A DNA stretch of 64,000 nucleotides. It comes from Planctomycetota bacterium (GTDB taxonomy: Bacteria > Planctomycetota > UBA1135). Under the pieces are notes generated by a model. That model made no database searches, was not told the origin of the DNA, and saw nothing but the letters and a program-made list of their open reading frames with translations. The DNA lies in assembly GCA_004295085.1 (NCBI GenBank), contig SHNF01000002.1, positions 558,001 to 622,000 on the forward strand. Direction: 5' to 3'. This document shows, piece after piece, positions 42,729 to 51,860 of this stretch. How positions within the stretch are numbered: the stretch's first letter is position 1; each line of letters opens with the position of its first letter. A program made the translations under genes and the position numbers.

Positions 42729-44276
42729 ATGCTGCTCGCCTGTGCGCTCTGGCTGGCGCAGTCCACCGGGCCCGAGCTGGCGGACCTGGAGCAGCGCCTG
42801 CGCCAGGCCACCGACAAGAACAGCTACGAGTCCAGCGGCGCCTACGAGGCCGCTCGCGAGCTGGCTGAGCTGCGCTCGCCGGCGGCCATGCGCCTGCGCC
42901 TCGAGTTGTTCGACCAGAAGCTCGACACCTACCGCGGCGTCTACCTGCGCGACTGGTTCTACAGCGGCATGCAGCGTGCCGCCAGCTTCGAGGAGGCGCA
43001 GCTCCTGGCTGCGGCCGCGGCCGACCGCAAGCGCAGCGAGCTGCAGCGCCTGCTGTGCCTGCGCGCGCTGGCCGCGTGCCCGGCGCAGGTGCCGGCCAAG
43101 CCCCTGCTGGACAAGGTCTTCGACAAGGCCCCGCCCGCCCTGCAGCGCGAGTGGCAGCGCACCCTGGGCCGCGTGTTCGCCGCCGGCCGCCTGGAGGCCG
43201 AAGGCAAGTCCGAGTCGCAGAAGCTCTCCGCCACCGTGCGCGAGCGGCTGCGCGCCGCGGGGCCGCCGTACAGCGGCCTCGCGGCTCTTCCCGGCGCGGA
43301 AACGGAGGACTGGGCGCGCATCCTGCAGGCCGCGCTGGAAGCCAAGGACCCGTGCGATCGCGCCGAAGCCCTGCGCAGCCTCAGCGGCGGCGAAGCCCAC
43401 CTGCGCGCCCTGGACCTGGCGCTGCAAACCTCCCACTGCGGGCTGCGCACGGCGGCGCTGGAGAGCGCGGTCGCCGACCGCGAGTTCCGGGCCATCCCCG
43501 GCCTCATCGCCGCGCTGGAACAGGAAGCCGGCGGCGCGCGCGGCCGTTTCCTGGGCGACTGCGCGCGCGCTCTCCAGGCCCTGACCGGCCAGCAGTTCGG
43601 CACCAGCACCACGCTCTGGCGGCGCTGGTGGGCCGACGAGAGCGACCGCTTCCTGGCCGACGCGCTGCAGGGCAAGGTGCAGGCGGCGGCGCTGCCCACC
43701 GTCGGCCACGCGCCCGGCAAGGAGGTCCACGGCGACCAGGCGACGGTCGCGCAGATCTTCGGCCTGCCCGTGGACAGCCAGCGCGTCGCCATCGTGGTGG
43801 ACGGCTCCGGCAGCATGCGCATCGGCAAGCTGGGCGAGAAAACTTGCGCCGAGGCGGCCGCCGGCGAGCTGGAGAAGTACCTGGGGCAGCTTCCGGACGG
43901 CGCGCTGTTCAACGTCGTCGTCATCGCCGACGCGCCGGTCCCCCTGTACAAGAAGCTGACTGCGGCCGCGAAACGCAGCCGCGGCGAGGCGGTTGCGTTC
44001 CTGCGCGGCTACGACTTTGGCGGCACTTCGGCGCTGTACGACGTCCTCCTCTCGGTCCAGAACGAGCCGGACGTGGACACCATCGTCCTGATCGGCGACG
44101 GCGGCGGCTCCTCCGGCAGCCACCAGTACGCCGGGCACATGCTGGACGGACTGCGCCGCGAATACATGCGCACGGGCGTGCGCATCCACGGCATCTGCGT
44201 CGGCGACGACGCGCCCAAGATCCGCTTCATGGAAGACCTGGCCGCCGCCACCGGCGGCCGCACGAAGCAGCCGTAG
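42729..44276 (+). CDS. HEAT-like repeat and von Willebrand factor A domain protein
   Basis: 515 aa with a short hydrophobic N-terminus (LLACALWLAQS) that is probably a signal sequence. Residues ~20-330 are helical and HEAT-like. A vWA domain (about 345-515) carries the MIDAS motif DGSGS (DxSxS) at VAIVVDGSGSM, a Thr in GGTSAL, and an Asp in LIGDGGG. vWA MIDAS sites bind divalent metal and a protein ligand. Exported HEAT-vWA proteins of this type are frequent in planctomycetes; the ligand is unknown. A TACGAT hexamer ends 9 nt before the ATG. Confidence 0.78.
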   Translation: MLLACALWLAQSTGPELADLEQRLRQATDKNSYESSGAYEAARELAELRSPAAMRLRLELFDQKLDTYRGVYLRDWFYSGMQRAASFEEAQLLAAAAADRKRSELQRLLCLRALAACPAQVPAKPLLDKVFDKAPPALQREWQRTLGRVFAAGRLEAEGKSESQKLSATVRERLRAAGPPYSGLAALPGAETEDWARILQAALEAKDPCDRAEALRSLSGGEAHLRALDLALQTSHCGLRTAALESAVADREFRAIPGLIAALEQEAGGARGRFLGDCARALQALTGQQFGTSTTLWRRWWADESDRFLADALQGKVQAAALPTVGHAPGKEVHGDQATVAQIFGLPVDSQRVAIVVDGSGSMRIGKLGEKTCAEAAAGELEKYLGQLPDGALFNVVVIADAPVPLYKKLTAAAKRSRGEAVAFLRGYDFGGTSALYDVLLSVQNEPDVDTIVLIGDGGGSSGSHQYAGHMLDGLRREYMRTGVRIHGICVGDDAPKIRFMEDLAAATGGRTKQP

Positions 44277-44375
44277 GGTCGTAGCCACCCTTTCGGGACG
44301 CCCGCGCGCGCCAGGGCGGCATAATGGCGCACCAGCGGCTCAGTACCGGGCCGCGCGTCCCCGTGCCTTGGAGAC

Positions 44376-46205
44376 ATGCTGCGCCGTCTCCTCCCCCTCG
44401 TACTCGCGCTCTCCTTCTGCCCCGCCGCCGCCGCCCAGCAGCTCGACGTCTGGTTCATCGACGTGGGCCAGGGCGACAGCACGCTGCTGCGCAGTCCGAC
44501 CGGCGTGACCTTCCTGTTCGACGCCGGCGACAACGGCGACGGCAGCGCCGACGTGGTGCCGCTGCTGCAGTCGCTCGGGCTGACCGACGTCAGCTACGTA
44601 GGCGCCAGCCACTACCACGCCGACCATATCGGCGGGCTGGACGAGGTGTGGAACGCCGGGTTCCGCGCCACCTTCGCCTACGACCGCGGGCCTGGCAACC
44701 CGCCGGGCACGCAGTCGTACACCGACTACGCCAACACCTACGGCAGCACGCGGCGCACGGTGACGCCCGGGCAGGTCCTGGACCTGGGCGGCGGCGTGAC
44801 GCTCACCTGCCTGGTCGTGGAAGGGAGGCTGAGCAACGGACAGACCGTCAACATCAGCGGCAGCTCGCAGTGGGAGAACTCGGCCAGCATCGCCTGGCTG
44901 GTGCGCTACGGCGACTTCGAGATGTTCATGGCCGGCGACCTGACCGGCGGCGGCAACGGCACCACGGACGTGGAATCCGCGGTCGCGCCGCTGGCCGGCG
45001 ACGTGGACGTGCTGAAGGTCAGCCATCACGGCTCGCTGACCAGCACCAACCAGGCCTTCGTCAACGCGCTGCAGCCCGAGTTCGCGCTGTTCCCCTGCGG
45101 CTTCCAGAACGTCTACGGATACCCCAAGCAGGAGATCGTGAACCGCCTGAGCACGCCCGCGCGGGCGATCCCGCTGTGGTGCACCACCGAGGGCGTCGGC
45201 ACCGAGGGCTTCGTGGACGCCGGCGGCAACGTGCACCTGTCCACCGACGGCAGCACGTACACGATCAGCGCCGAGGACGGCACGTCCTTCACCTGCCACG
45301 TGGACGAGCAGCCGCCGGCGGCGCCCGGCGCGGGCGAGCTGGTCGTGGCCGAGTTCCTGCGCGACCCGGCGCGCGTCAGCGACAACGAGGGCGAGTACGT
45401 GGAGCTGGCCGGAGCGCGGGTGAGCGCCGGCGTGAGCCTGAGCTCGGTCCAGGTCAGCGACCTGGGCGCCGATTCCTTCACCATCGGCTCCGGGATCCTG
45501 CTGCAGGCGGGCGGCGAGGCGTGCCTGGGCGCCGACGGCCTGAGCTCGCGCAACGGCGGCTTCCGGCCGGTGCTGGTGTGGCCCGCCGGCACGTTCAGCC
45601 TGTCCAGCCCCGGCGACACCGTGCGCCTGCGCCGCGGCGGCGTCACGCTCGACCAGGTGGACTACACCAGCGCCTGGCCCGGCGTCTCGGCCAGGTCGGC
45701 CGAGCGCAAGGACCTGCTGGGCGCTGCGGCCAGCTCCAACTTCGCCGACGCGGTGAGCGCGTTCGGGCTGGGCGACCTGGGGACTCCCGGGGAGAGCAAC
45801 GACGCCGACATCACCAACTTCGGCGGCGGCGGCGGCGACCCCTACGTGGAGGTCATCACTCCGCCGGTGCGCGGCGATGTCCTGGAGATGAACTGGCACG
45901 CGCCGGGGGAGGCCAATTACCTGTACCAGGGCTTCTGCACGCTGGGAACGGCGCCGGGATTCGATCTCGGCGGCGCGCACATTCCGGGCAACCAGGACCA
46001 GGCCTACAGCCTGACCTCGGGGCTGCCCGGCTGGTTCGGGCAGATGCCGCCGGCCGAGGTCGTGTACGTCAACGCCGGCGTGCCGCTGAACCCGCGCTAC
46101 GCAGGCCTGCAGATCTACGCGCTGTTCTACACCTACGAGTACGTGCCCGGCCAGGGCCTGACGGTGCGCGCGATCGCCGACCCGGTGGCGATGGTCATCC
46201 AGTAG
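44376..46205 (+). CDS. Secreted ComEC-like metallo-beta-lactamase with lamin-tail domain and C-terminal module
   Basis: 609 aa; signal peptide, cleavage near AAAAQQL. Residues ~22-290 are a metallo-beta-lactamase domain of the ComEC/Rec2 type: VWFIDVGQGDST, FDAGDNGDG, the metal site SHYHADHIGG (HxHxDH), the MAGDLT strand and LKVSHHGS. A lamin-tail domain (LTD; about 310-450) follows, with GELVVAEFLRDP, GEYVELAG and DTVRLRRGG-type strands. The last ~120 residues are a further beta-rich module ending LQIYALFYTYEYVPGQG. It is predicted to be an extracellular hydrolase, perhaps of nucleic acid or phosphodiester bonds, held by the LTD; the enzymatic activity is an inference. Confidence 0.83.
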   Translation: MLRRLLPLVLALSFCPAAAAQQLDVWFIDVGQGDSTLLRSPTGVTFLFDAGDNGDGSADVVPLLQSLGLTDVSYVGASHYHADHIGGLDEVWNAGFRATFAYDRGPGNPPGTQSYTDYANTYGSTRRTVTPGQVLDLGGGVTLTCLVVEGRLSNGQTVNISGSSQWENSASIAWLVRYGDFEMFMAGDLTGGGNGTTDVESAVAPLAGDVDVLKVSHHGSLTSTNQAFVNALQPEFALFPCGFQNVYGYPKQEIVNRLSTPARAIPLWCTTEGVGTEGFVDAGGNVHLSTDGSTYTISAEDGTSFTCHVDEQPPAAPGAGELVVAEFLRDPARVSDNEGEYVELAGARVSAGVSLSSVQVSDLGADSFTIGSGILLQAGGEACLGADGLSSRNGGFRPVLVWPAGTFSLSSPGDTVRLRRGGVTLDQVDYTSAWPGVSARSAERKDLLGAAASSNFADAVSAFGLGDLGTPGESNDADITNFGGGGGDPYVEVITPPVRGDVLEMNWHAPGEANYLYQGFCTLGTAPGFDLGGAHIPGNQDQAYSLTSGLPGWFGQMPPAEVVYVNAGVPLNPRYAGLQIYALFYTYEYVPGQGLTVRAIADPVAMVIQ

Positions 46206-46206
46206 C

Positions 46207-46788
46207 TCAGAACCAGAAGTCCATCCCGATGAAGAAGCCCAGGGTGTTCAGGTCTGTGCTGGCGAGGTAGTCCACGGAGATGTCGACGGCCAGGCCCCGT
46301 GGGGCCTCCCAGGGCCACCAGACCACGCCTGCGGCCAGCTCGCCCGCGAGGTCGGTCTCGTCGCGGAACCCGACGTCGTTGTGCAGCACGCCCGCGCGCG
46401 CCTGGCCGTACACGGCCGCGGGCAGGCCTTCGCCGGCGGGCAGGAAGTAGTAGCGCGGGCCGACCAGGAGCCCGTAGGTGGTGGCGTCGGAGCTGCCGAA
46501 GTCCTGCTCGAGGTAGTTCACGCCGCCGTTGATCTCCACGCGCTCGGACACCAGCATGCCGTAGTCGGCCTTGAGCTGGATCGTGTCCACGTCGACTACG
46601 GAAAGGTCGTTGTCGGCGTTGCTCGCGGCAAAAGCGCCGCCGGCGTGCATCAATCCGGATTCCCAGGCGCCGGAGCTCGGCGCCGGCCGCGGCGGCGCGC
46701 CGGCGGGGCTTTCCTGCCGGCCGGCGACGGAGGCGCAGGACGGCATGAAGCTGGATGCCAGCAGGAAGGTGACAGAGACGAATCTCAC
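46207..46788 (-). CDS. Small outer-membrane beta-barrel protein
   Basis: 193 aa from GTG 46788, starting 2 nt after the stop of the acyl-CoA synthetase gene. The N-terminus is hydrophobic and ends in a Cys (SSFMPSC), a weak lipobox; a conventional signal peptidase I site is also possible. The mature protein has a low-complexity Pro/Ala linker and then about eight amphipathic strands (LKADYGML, RVEINGGVNYLEQDF, YGLLVGPRYYFLP, AVYGQARAGVLH, AGELAAGVVWWPW and others), ending in a C-terminal aromatic GFFIGMDFWF as in OmpA/OmpW-like eight-stranded barrels. Convergent with the preceding gene. Confidence 0.65.
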   Translation of the reverse strand: MRFVSVTFLLASSFMPSCASVAGRQESPAGAPPRPAPSSGAWESGLMHAGGAFAASNADNDLSVVDVDTIQLKADYGMLVSERVEINGGVNYLEQDFGSSDATTYGLLVGPRYYFLPAGEGLPAAVYGQARAGVLHNDVGFRDETDLAGELAAGVVWWPWEAPRGLAVDISVDYLASTDLNTLGFFIGMDFWF

Positions 46789-46790
46789 GT

Positions 46791-48896
46791 CTATGAGGAT
46801 AGCGCGACGCGCGCGCGCGCATCGAGGACGCAGGAATCCCGCGGATCGGGGGCGGCGAGGAACGGGTTCAGGTCCAGCTCCACGATCTCCGGGCAGTCCG
46901 TGAGCATGCGGCTGAGGCGCAGCAGCACCTCGGCGAGCTGCGCGCGATCCACCGCGGGCCGGCCGCGGGCGCCGTCCAGGAGCGCCTGCGCGCGGATCCC
47001 GTCCACCATCTCCTGCGCGTCCGCCCGTGTCAGCGGGTGCAGGCGGAACACGACGTCCTTCAGCACTTCCACGTGGATGCCGCCCAGCCCGAACGCCAGC
47101 ATGCGCCCGAACTGCGGGTCGGTGGCGGCGCCGAAGAAGACCTCCAGGCCGCCGGTGCGCATCGGCTGCACCAGGATCTGCATGCCGCCGCGGCCGCGAC
47201 CGAAGCGCGCCTCGAGCCGCTTCCACGCTTCCAGCAGCTCGTCCGCGCCGCGCAGGTCCAGCACCACGCCGCCGGCGTCGCTCTTGTGCTCCAGGCCTTC
47301 GGCCTGCACCTTCACGGCCACCGGCCAGCCGAACTCGCTCGCGGCTTCCAGCGCCTCGCTGCTGCGGCTGACCACGCGCCCCGGCACCGTGGGGATGCCG
47401 TAAGCGCGCAGCACCGCGTCGAGCTCGGCGCCGCGCAGCTGCGGGCGGCGCGCCTTTCTCGCGGCCTCGATCAGCGCGCGCGCCGCGGCGCGGTCCGCCT
47501 TGAAGTCCGGCGGCGGCGTGTCCGGCCGGCGGCGCAGCCTCTCCAGGCGCCACAAGCCCGCCAGCGCCCGCGCCGCCTCTTCCGGAAAGCGGTAGTTGGG
47601 CACGTGCGCGGCGCGCAGGACCTCCTCCGCGGCCTCGCCCTGCTGCTTGCCCAGCAGGCAGGCGACGAGCGGCTTGCCGGTGCGGGCGGCGTGCGCCGCG
47701 AAAGCGCGCGCCACCGCCGCGGCGTCGATCATGACGGGCGAGACGAAGATGGCCAGGACCATGTCCACGCCGGGATCGGCGATCACGACGCCCAGGGCGC
47801 GGTCGAAGCGCGCCGCGTCGGCGCTGGCGATCAGGTCCACCGGATTGGCCACCGACGCCTCCTCCGGCAACTTCGCCGCCAGCTTCTTCCTGGTGCTCGA
47901 CCCCAGCTCCGCCAGCTTGAGGCCCTCCGCCTCGCAGGCGTCCGTGGCCAGGATCGCGGGGCCGCCGGCGTTGGTGACGATGGCGACGCGGGGGCCGGCG
48001 GGCGCCTTGCCGGTCTGCGTGGCCGCAGCCAGGAGGAACAGGTCCTTCATGCTGCCCAGGCGCAGCACCCCGCATTGCGCCAGCAGCGAGTCCGCAGCCG
48101 CCTCGCTGGCCGCCAGCGATCCGGTGTGCGACATCGCTGCGCGCGCGCCTCCGGCGCTGCGGCCCGACTTCACCACCAGCACCGGCTTGCGCCGCGAGGC
48201 GCGCCGCGCCGCGGCCATGAAGTGCTCGGGATTGCCGAAGGACTCCAGGTACAGCAGGATCTGGCGGGTGCGCGGGTCTTCGTCCCAGTATTCCAGGAGG
48301 TCGGCCGCGCTGACGTCGGCGCGGTTGCCGATGCTGGCGAACATGCTCACGCCCAGGCCCAGCGCGCGCGCGTCAGCCAGGATCGCCTCGCCCAGCGCTC
48401 CGGACTGTGACAGCATCGCGGCGCCTCCCGCCGTGGGCGTGGCGGCGGCGAAGGTGGCATTCATCCGGACCTCCGGCGCCGTGTTGAGCACGCCCATGCA
48501 GTTGGGGCCGACCAGGCGCATGCCGTGCTTGCGGCACAGGCGCAGCAGCGCGTGCTGGCGCTCCTGCCCTTCCCCGCCCATCTCGGCGAAGCCGGCCGAG
48601 ATCACCACCAGGCCCTTCACGCCCTTGCGGGCGCAATCGCGCGCGGCGGCGAGCACGGCCGCGGCGGGCACAACCAGCACCGCCAGGTCCACGGGTCCGG
48701 GGATGTCGCCGACCCTGGCGTAGCAGTGCATCGAGTGCACCACGTCGGCGCCCGGATTCACCGGGTACACCGGTCCGGTGAAACCTCCCAGCACCAGGTT
48801 GCGCACGATCTCGTGGCCGATCTGGTGCGGCCGGCGGCTGGCTCCGACCACCGCCACCGAGCGCGGCCGGAAGATCGCGTCCAGTGAGGGAGTCAT
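46791..48896 (-). CDS. ADP-forming acyl-CoA synthetase (acetate-CoA ligase type)
   Basis: 701 aa, a fused alpha-beta enzyme of the nucleoside-diphosphate-forming acyl-CoA synthetase superfamily. CoA-binding domain (about 8-130): RPRSVAVVGASRRPHQIGHEI. Succinyl-CoA ligase-like domains (about 150-460): SQSGALGEAIL, then SHTGSLAASEA with the phospho-histidine, and TNAGGPAILATDACE. C-terminal ATP-grasp domain (about 490-690): YGIPTVPGRVV, FGWPVAVKVQAEGLEHKSDAGGVVL. It interconverts acyl-CoA with acid and ATP. The start overlaps lipB's stop by 4 nt. Acetyl- versus other acyl-CoA specificity cannot be told; protein-acetyltransferase members of this family carry an extra GNAT domain, which is absent. 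Confidence 0.93.
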   Translation of the reverse strand: MTPSLDAIFRPRSVAVVGASRRPHQIGHEIVRNLVLGGFTGPVYPVNPGADVVHSMHCYARVGDIPGPVDLAVLVVPAAAVLAAARDCARKGVKGLVVISAGFAEMGGEGQERQHALLRLCRKHGMRLVGPNCMGVLNTAPEVRMNATFAAATPTAGGAAMLSQSGALGEAILADARALGLGVSMFASIGNRADVSAADLLEYWDEDPRTRQILLYLESFGNPEHFMAAARRASRRKPVLVVKSGRSAGGARAAMSHTGSLAASEAAADSLLAQCGVLRLGSMKDLFLLAAATQTGKAPAGPRVAIVTNAGGPAILATDACEAEGLKLAELGSSTRKKLAAKLPEEASVANPVDLIASADAARFDRALGVVIADPGVDMVLAIFVSPVMIDAAAVARAFAAHAARTGKPLVACLLGKQQGEAAEEVLRAAHVPNYRFPEEAARALAGLWRLERLRRRPDTPPPDFKADRAAARALIEAARKARRPQLRGAELDAVLRAYGIPTVPGRVVSRSSEALEAASEFGWPVAVKVQAEGLEHKSDAGGVVLDLRGADELLEAWKRLEARFGRGRGGMQILVQPMRTGGLEVFFGAATDPQFGRMLAFGLGGIHVEVLKDVVFRLHPLTRADAQEMVDGIRAQALLDGARGRPAVDRAQLAEVLLRLSRMLTDCPEIVELDLNPFLAAPDPRDSCVLDARARVALSS

Positions 48897-49498
48897 GCGC
48901 GCAGCACTTCCACGAGTCGCTCGCCGAGCCTGGCCTTCACGCCGCCCAGATCGACCGCGTGCCCGAGCTCCTTCTCCATGCTGGTCATCAGGTCCGGATC
49001 CAGGCCGCAAGGGTCGATCTTGCGGAAGCAGCTGAGGTCCGTGCTTACGTTCAGTGCGACTCCGTGATACGCCACCCAGCGCCGCACCGCCACGCCGATG
49101 CTGGCGATCTTGCGGCCGTTCACCCAGCACCCGGTGTTGCGCGGATCGCGCCCGCCCGGCAGCCCGAAGTCCCCGGCCGTGCGGATCAGCGCCTCTTCCA
49201 GCGCGTGGAGGTAAGCGTGCAGGTCGCGCCGCCCCTCCTCCAGGCGCAGGATCGGGTAGGCGACCACCTGGCCGGGCCCGTGGTACGTGGCCTTGCCGCC
49301 GCGGCTGACCTCGAAGACGGGCAAGCCGTCGGCGGCGTAGCGGCGCCGGTCCTCGCCGCGGCCGACGGTCACCACCGGATCGAACTCGCACAGCAGCAGC
49401 ACGTCCGTGCCGCTGCCGGCGGCGCGCTCCTCCACCAGGCGCAGCATGCGCTCGGTCACTGCGCCGTACTCGCAGCGGCCCAGGTCCAGGACCTGCAT
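48893..49498 (-). CDS. lipB: Octanoyl-[ACP]:protein N-octanoyltransferase
   Basis: 201 aa from ATG 49498; GTG 49522, which overlaps the lpdA stop in a GTGA arrangement, would add 8 residues. LipB motifs: RGGKATYHGPGQVVAYP, RKIASIGVAVRRWVAYHGVALNV with the catalytic Lys, and the catalytic Cys in DPCGL. It moves octanoate from ACP to the lipoyl domains of 2-oxo acid dehydrogenases, the first step in lipoate synthesis; lipA is not in this window. Sitting directly after lpdA, it belongs with lipoyl-enzyme metabolism. Confidence 0.95.
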   Translation of the reverse strand: MQVLDLGRCEYGAVTERMLRLVEERAAGSGTDVLLLCEFDPVVTVGRGEDRRRYAADGLPVFEVSRGGKATYHGPGQVVAYPILRLEEGRRDLHAYLHALEEALIRTAGDFGLPGGRDPRNTGCWVNGRKIASIGVAVRRWVAYHGVALNVSTDLSCFRKIDPCGLDPDLMTSMEKELGHAVDLGGVKARLGERLVEVLRA

Positions 49499-49518
49499 CC
49501 GCCGGTCCGCGGCCGCGT

Positions 49519-50919
49519 TCACTTGGCGGCGTGGATGCACAGGCCGTGCACGTCCTCGCAGGCCTCCATCATGACTTCCGGCAGGGTCGGGTGGGCGTGC
49601 ACCGTGAGCGCCACGTCCTCGCTGGTGAGGCCGGCTTCGATCGCCAGCGTCGCCTCGGCGATCAGCTCCGTCACCTCGGGCCCCACCATCTGCACACCGA
49701 GGATCACGTCGTCCCTGGCGTCGGCCACCACCTTGATGAAGCCTTCCGCGGCGCGCAGGGCCAGGGCGCGGCCGTTGGCGCCGAAGCTGAAGCGCCCGGT
49801 CTTGACTTCGTGGCCGGCCTTCCTGGCCTCGTCCTCGGTCATGCCCACGTAGGCGATCTCGGGATCGGTGAAGATGACCGCGGGCACCGCCCGGACGTCG
49901 TACGCGGCGCCCTTGATCCCGGCGATGGCCGCCGCGGCCGCCAGGCCTTCGGCCGAGCCCTTGTGCGCCAGCATGGGCTGGCCGGCGATGTCGCCGACGG
50001 CGTACACGTGCGGCGCTTTGGTCTGGCGCTGGGCGTTCACCTCCAGGAAGCCGGCCTTGACGGTCTTCAGCCCGATCGCCTCCAGGCCGATGCCGGCGGT
50101 GACCGGGCGGCGCCCCACCGTCATGAGGATGCGGTCGGCCTCCAGGCTCTGGGACTTGCCGCCGGTCTCGACCCGCACCTCGACGCCCTTGCCCTTCTTC
50201 TTCCACTCGCGCGCGAAGGAACCGGTGTGGAACTCGATCCCGGCCTTCTGCGCCTTGCGCGCCACCACGCGGCTCAGCTCGGGATCCGTGCCCGGCAGGA
50301 TCGCGTCCAGGGCCTCGACCACGGCCACCTTCGTGCCGATGTGGGCGTAGAACATGCCGAGCTCCATGCCGATGTAGCCGCCGCCCACGATCAGGAGCTT
50401 GTGCGGGACCTCCGCCGGGGCCAGCGCCTCCGTGGAGGACCACACGTGCTCGCCGAACTCGAAACCGGGGAAGGTGACGGGCTCGGAACCGGAGGCGAGC
50501 ACGAGGTCGCGCGCGCTCACGCGCGTGACGCCGTCGGCGGTCTTCACGTCGATGCTGTTGGGGCTGACCACGGTGCCCTTGCCCTTCAACCACTGAATGC
50601 TGCGCTTCTTGAACAGCAGCTCCACGCCGCCGGTCAGTTTCCTGACCACGCCGCTCTTCCAGTCCACCAGCTTCTTGATGTCCAGCTTGGGCTCGCCCAC
50701 GCTGATCCCCATCTCCGCGGCGGTGCGCGCCCGCTCCATGAAGTGGCCGGCCACGATCATGGCCTTGGACGGGATGCAGCCCACGTTGAGACACGTGCCG
50801 CCCAGGTTGTCCTGCTCCACCACCACGACTTTGCGGCCGTACTGCGCCAGGCGGATGGCGCACACGTAACCGGCTGGGCCTGCGCCCAACACCGCGACGT
50901 CGGTCTTGATTTCGGCCAT
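49519..50919 (-). CDS. lpdA: Dihydrolipoyl dehydrogenase (E3)
   Basis: 466 aa. FAD-binding GAGPAGYVCAIRLAQ (12-26), redox-active Cys43 and Cys48 in GGTCLNVGCIPSK, NAD-binding VVGGGYIGMELGMFYAHIG, the second FAD motif VYAVGDIAGQPMLAHKG, and the C-terminal catalytic HAHPTLPE. It re-oxidises dihydrolipoyl groups of 2-oxo acid dehydrogenases and glycine cleavage. First gene of the lpdA-lipB-acyl-CoA synthetase run. A perfect TATAAT lies 32 nt upstream of the start. Confidence 0.97.
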   Translation of the reverse strand: MAEIKTDVAVLGAGPAGYVCAIRLAQYGRKVVVVEQDNLGGTCLNVGCIPSKAMIVAGHFMERARTAAEMGISVGEPKLDIKKLVDWKSGVVRKLTGGVELLFKKRSIQWLKGKGTVVSPNSIDVKTADGVTRVSARDLVLASGSEPVTFPGFEFGEHVWSSTEALAPAEVPHKLLIVGGGYIGMELGMFYAHIGTKVAVVEALDAILPGTDPELSRVVARKAQKAGIEFHTGSFAREWKKKGKGVEVRVETGGKSQSLEADRILMTVGRRPVTAGIGLEAIGLKTVKAGFLEVNAQRQTKAPHVYAVGDIAGQPMLAHKGSAEGLAAAAAIAGIKGAAYDVRAVPAVIFTDPEIAYVGMTEDEARKAGHEVKTGRFSFGANGRALALRAAEGFIKVVADARDDVILGVQMVGPEVTELIAEATLAIEAGLTSEDVALTVHAHPTLPEVMMEACEDVHGLCIHAAK

Positions 50920-50951
50920 TTGAGGATCCGGGGACGAGGAAAGGGGCGGAG

Positions 50952-50957
50952 ATTATA
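50952..50957 (-). promoter_or_regulatory. -10 element of lpdA
   Basis: Minus-strand TATAAT, a perfect sigma-70 -10 box in an otherwise GC-rich 82-nt divergent spacer, 32 nt before the lpdA ATG. No good -35 is visible at 16-18 nt, so the promoter may depend on an activator. Confidence 0.5.
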
Positions 50958-51001
50958 TCGGCTCCGGTGCGCGCGCCCGTGCGCGCTAGACTGCCGCCGT
51001 G

Positions 51002-51811
<810 letters not shown>

Positions 51812-51860
51812 TCGGGCCTGACCCCGGTAACGCGCACGGGCAGCCGATCTAGGACGGGCC

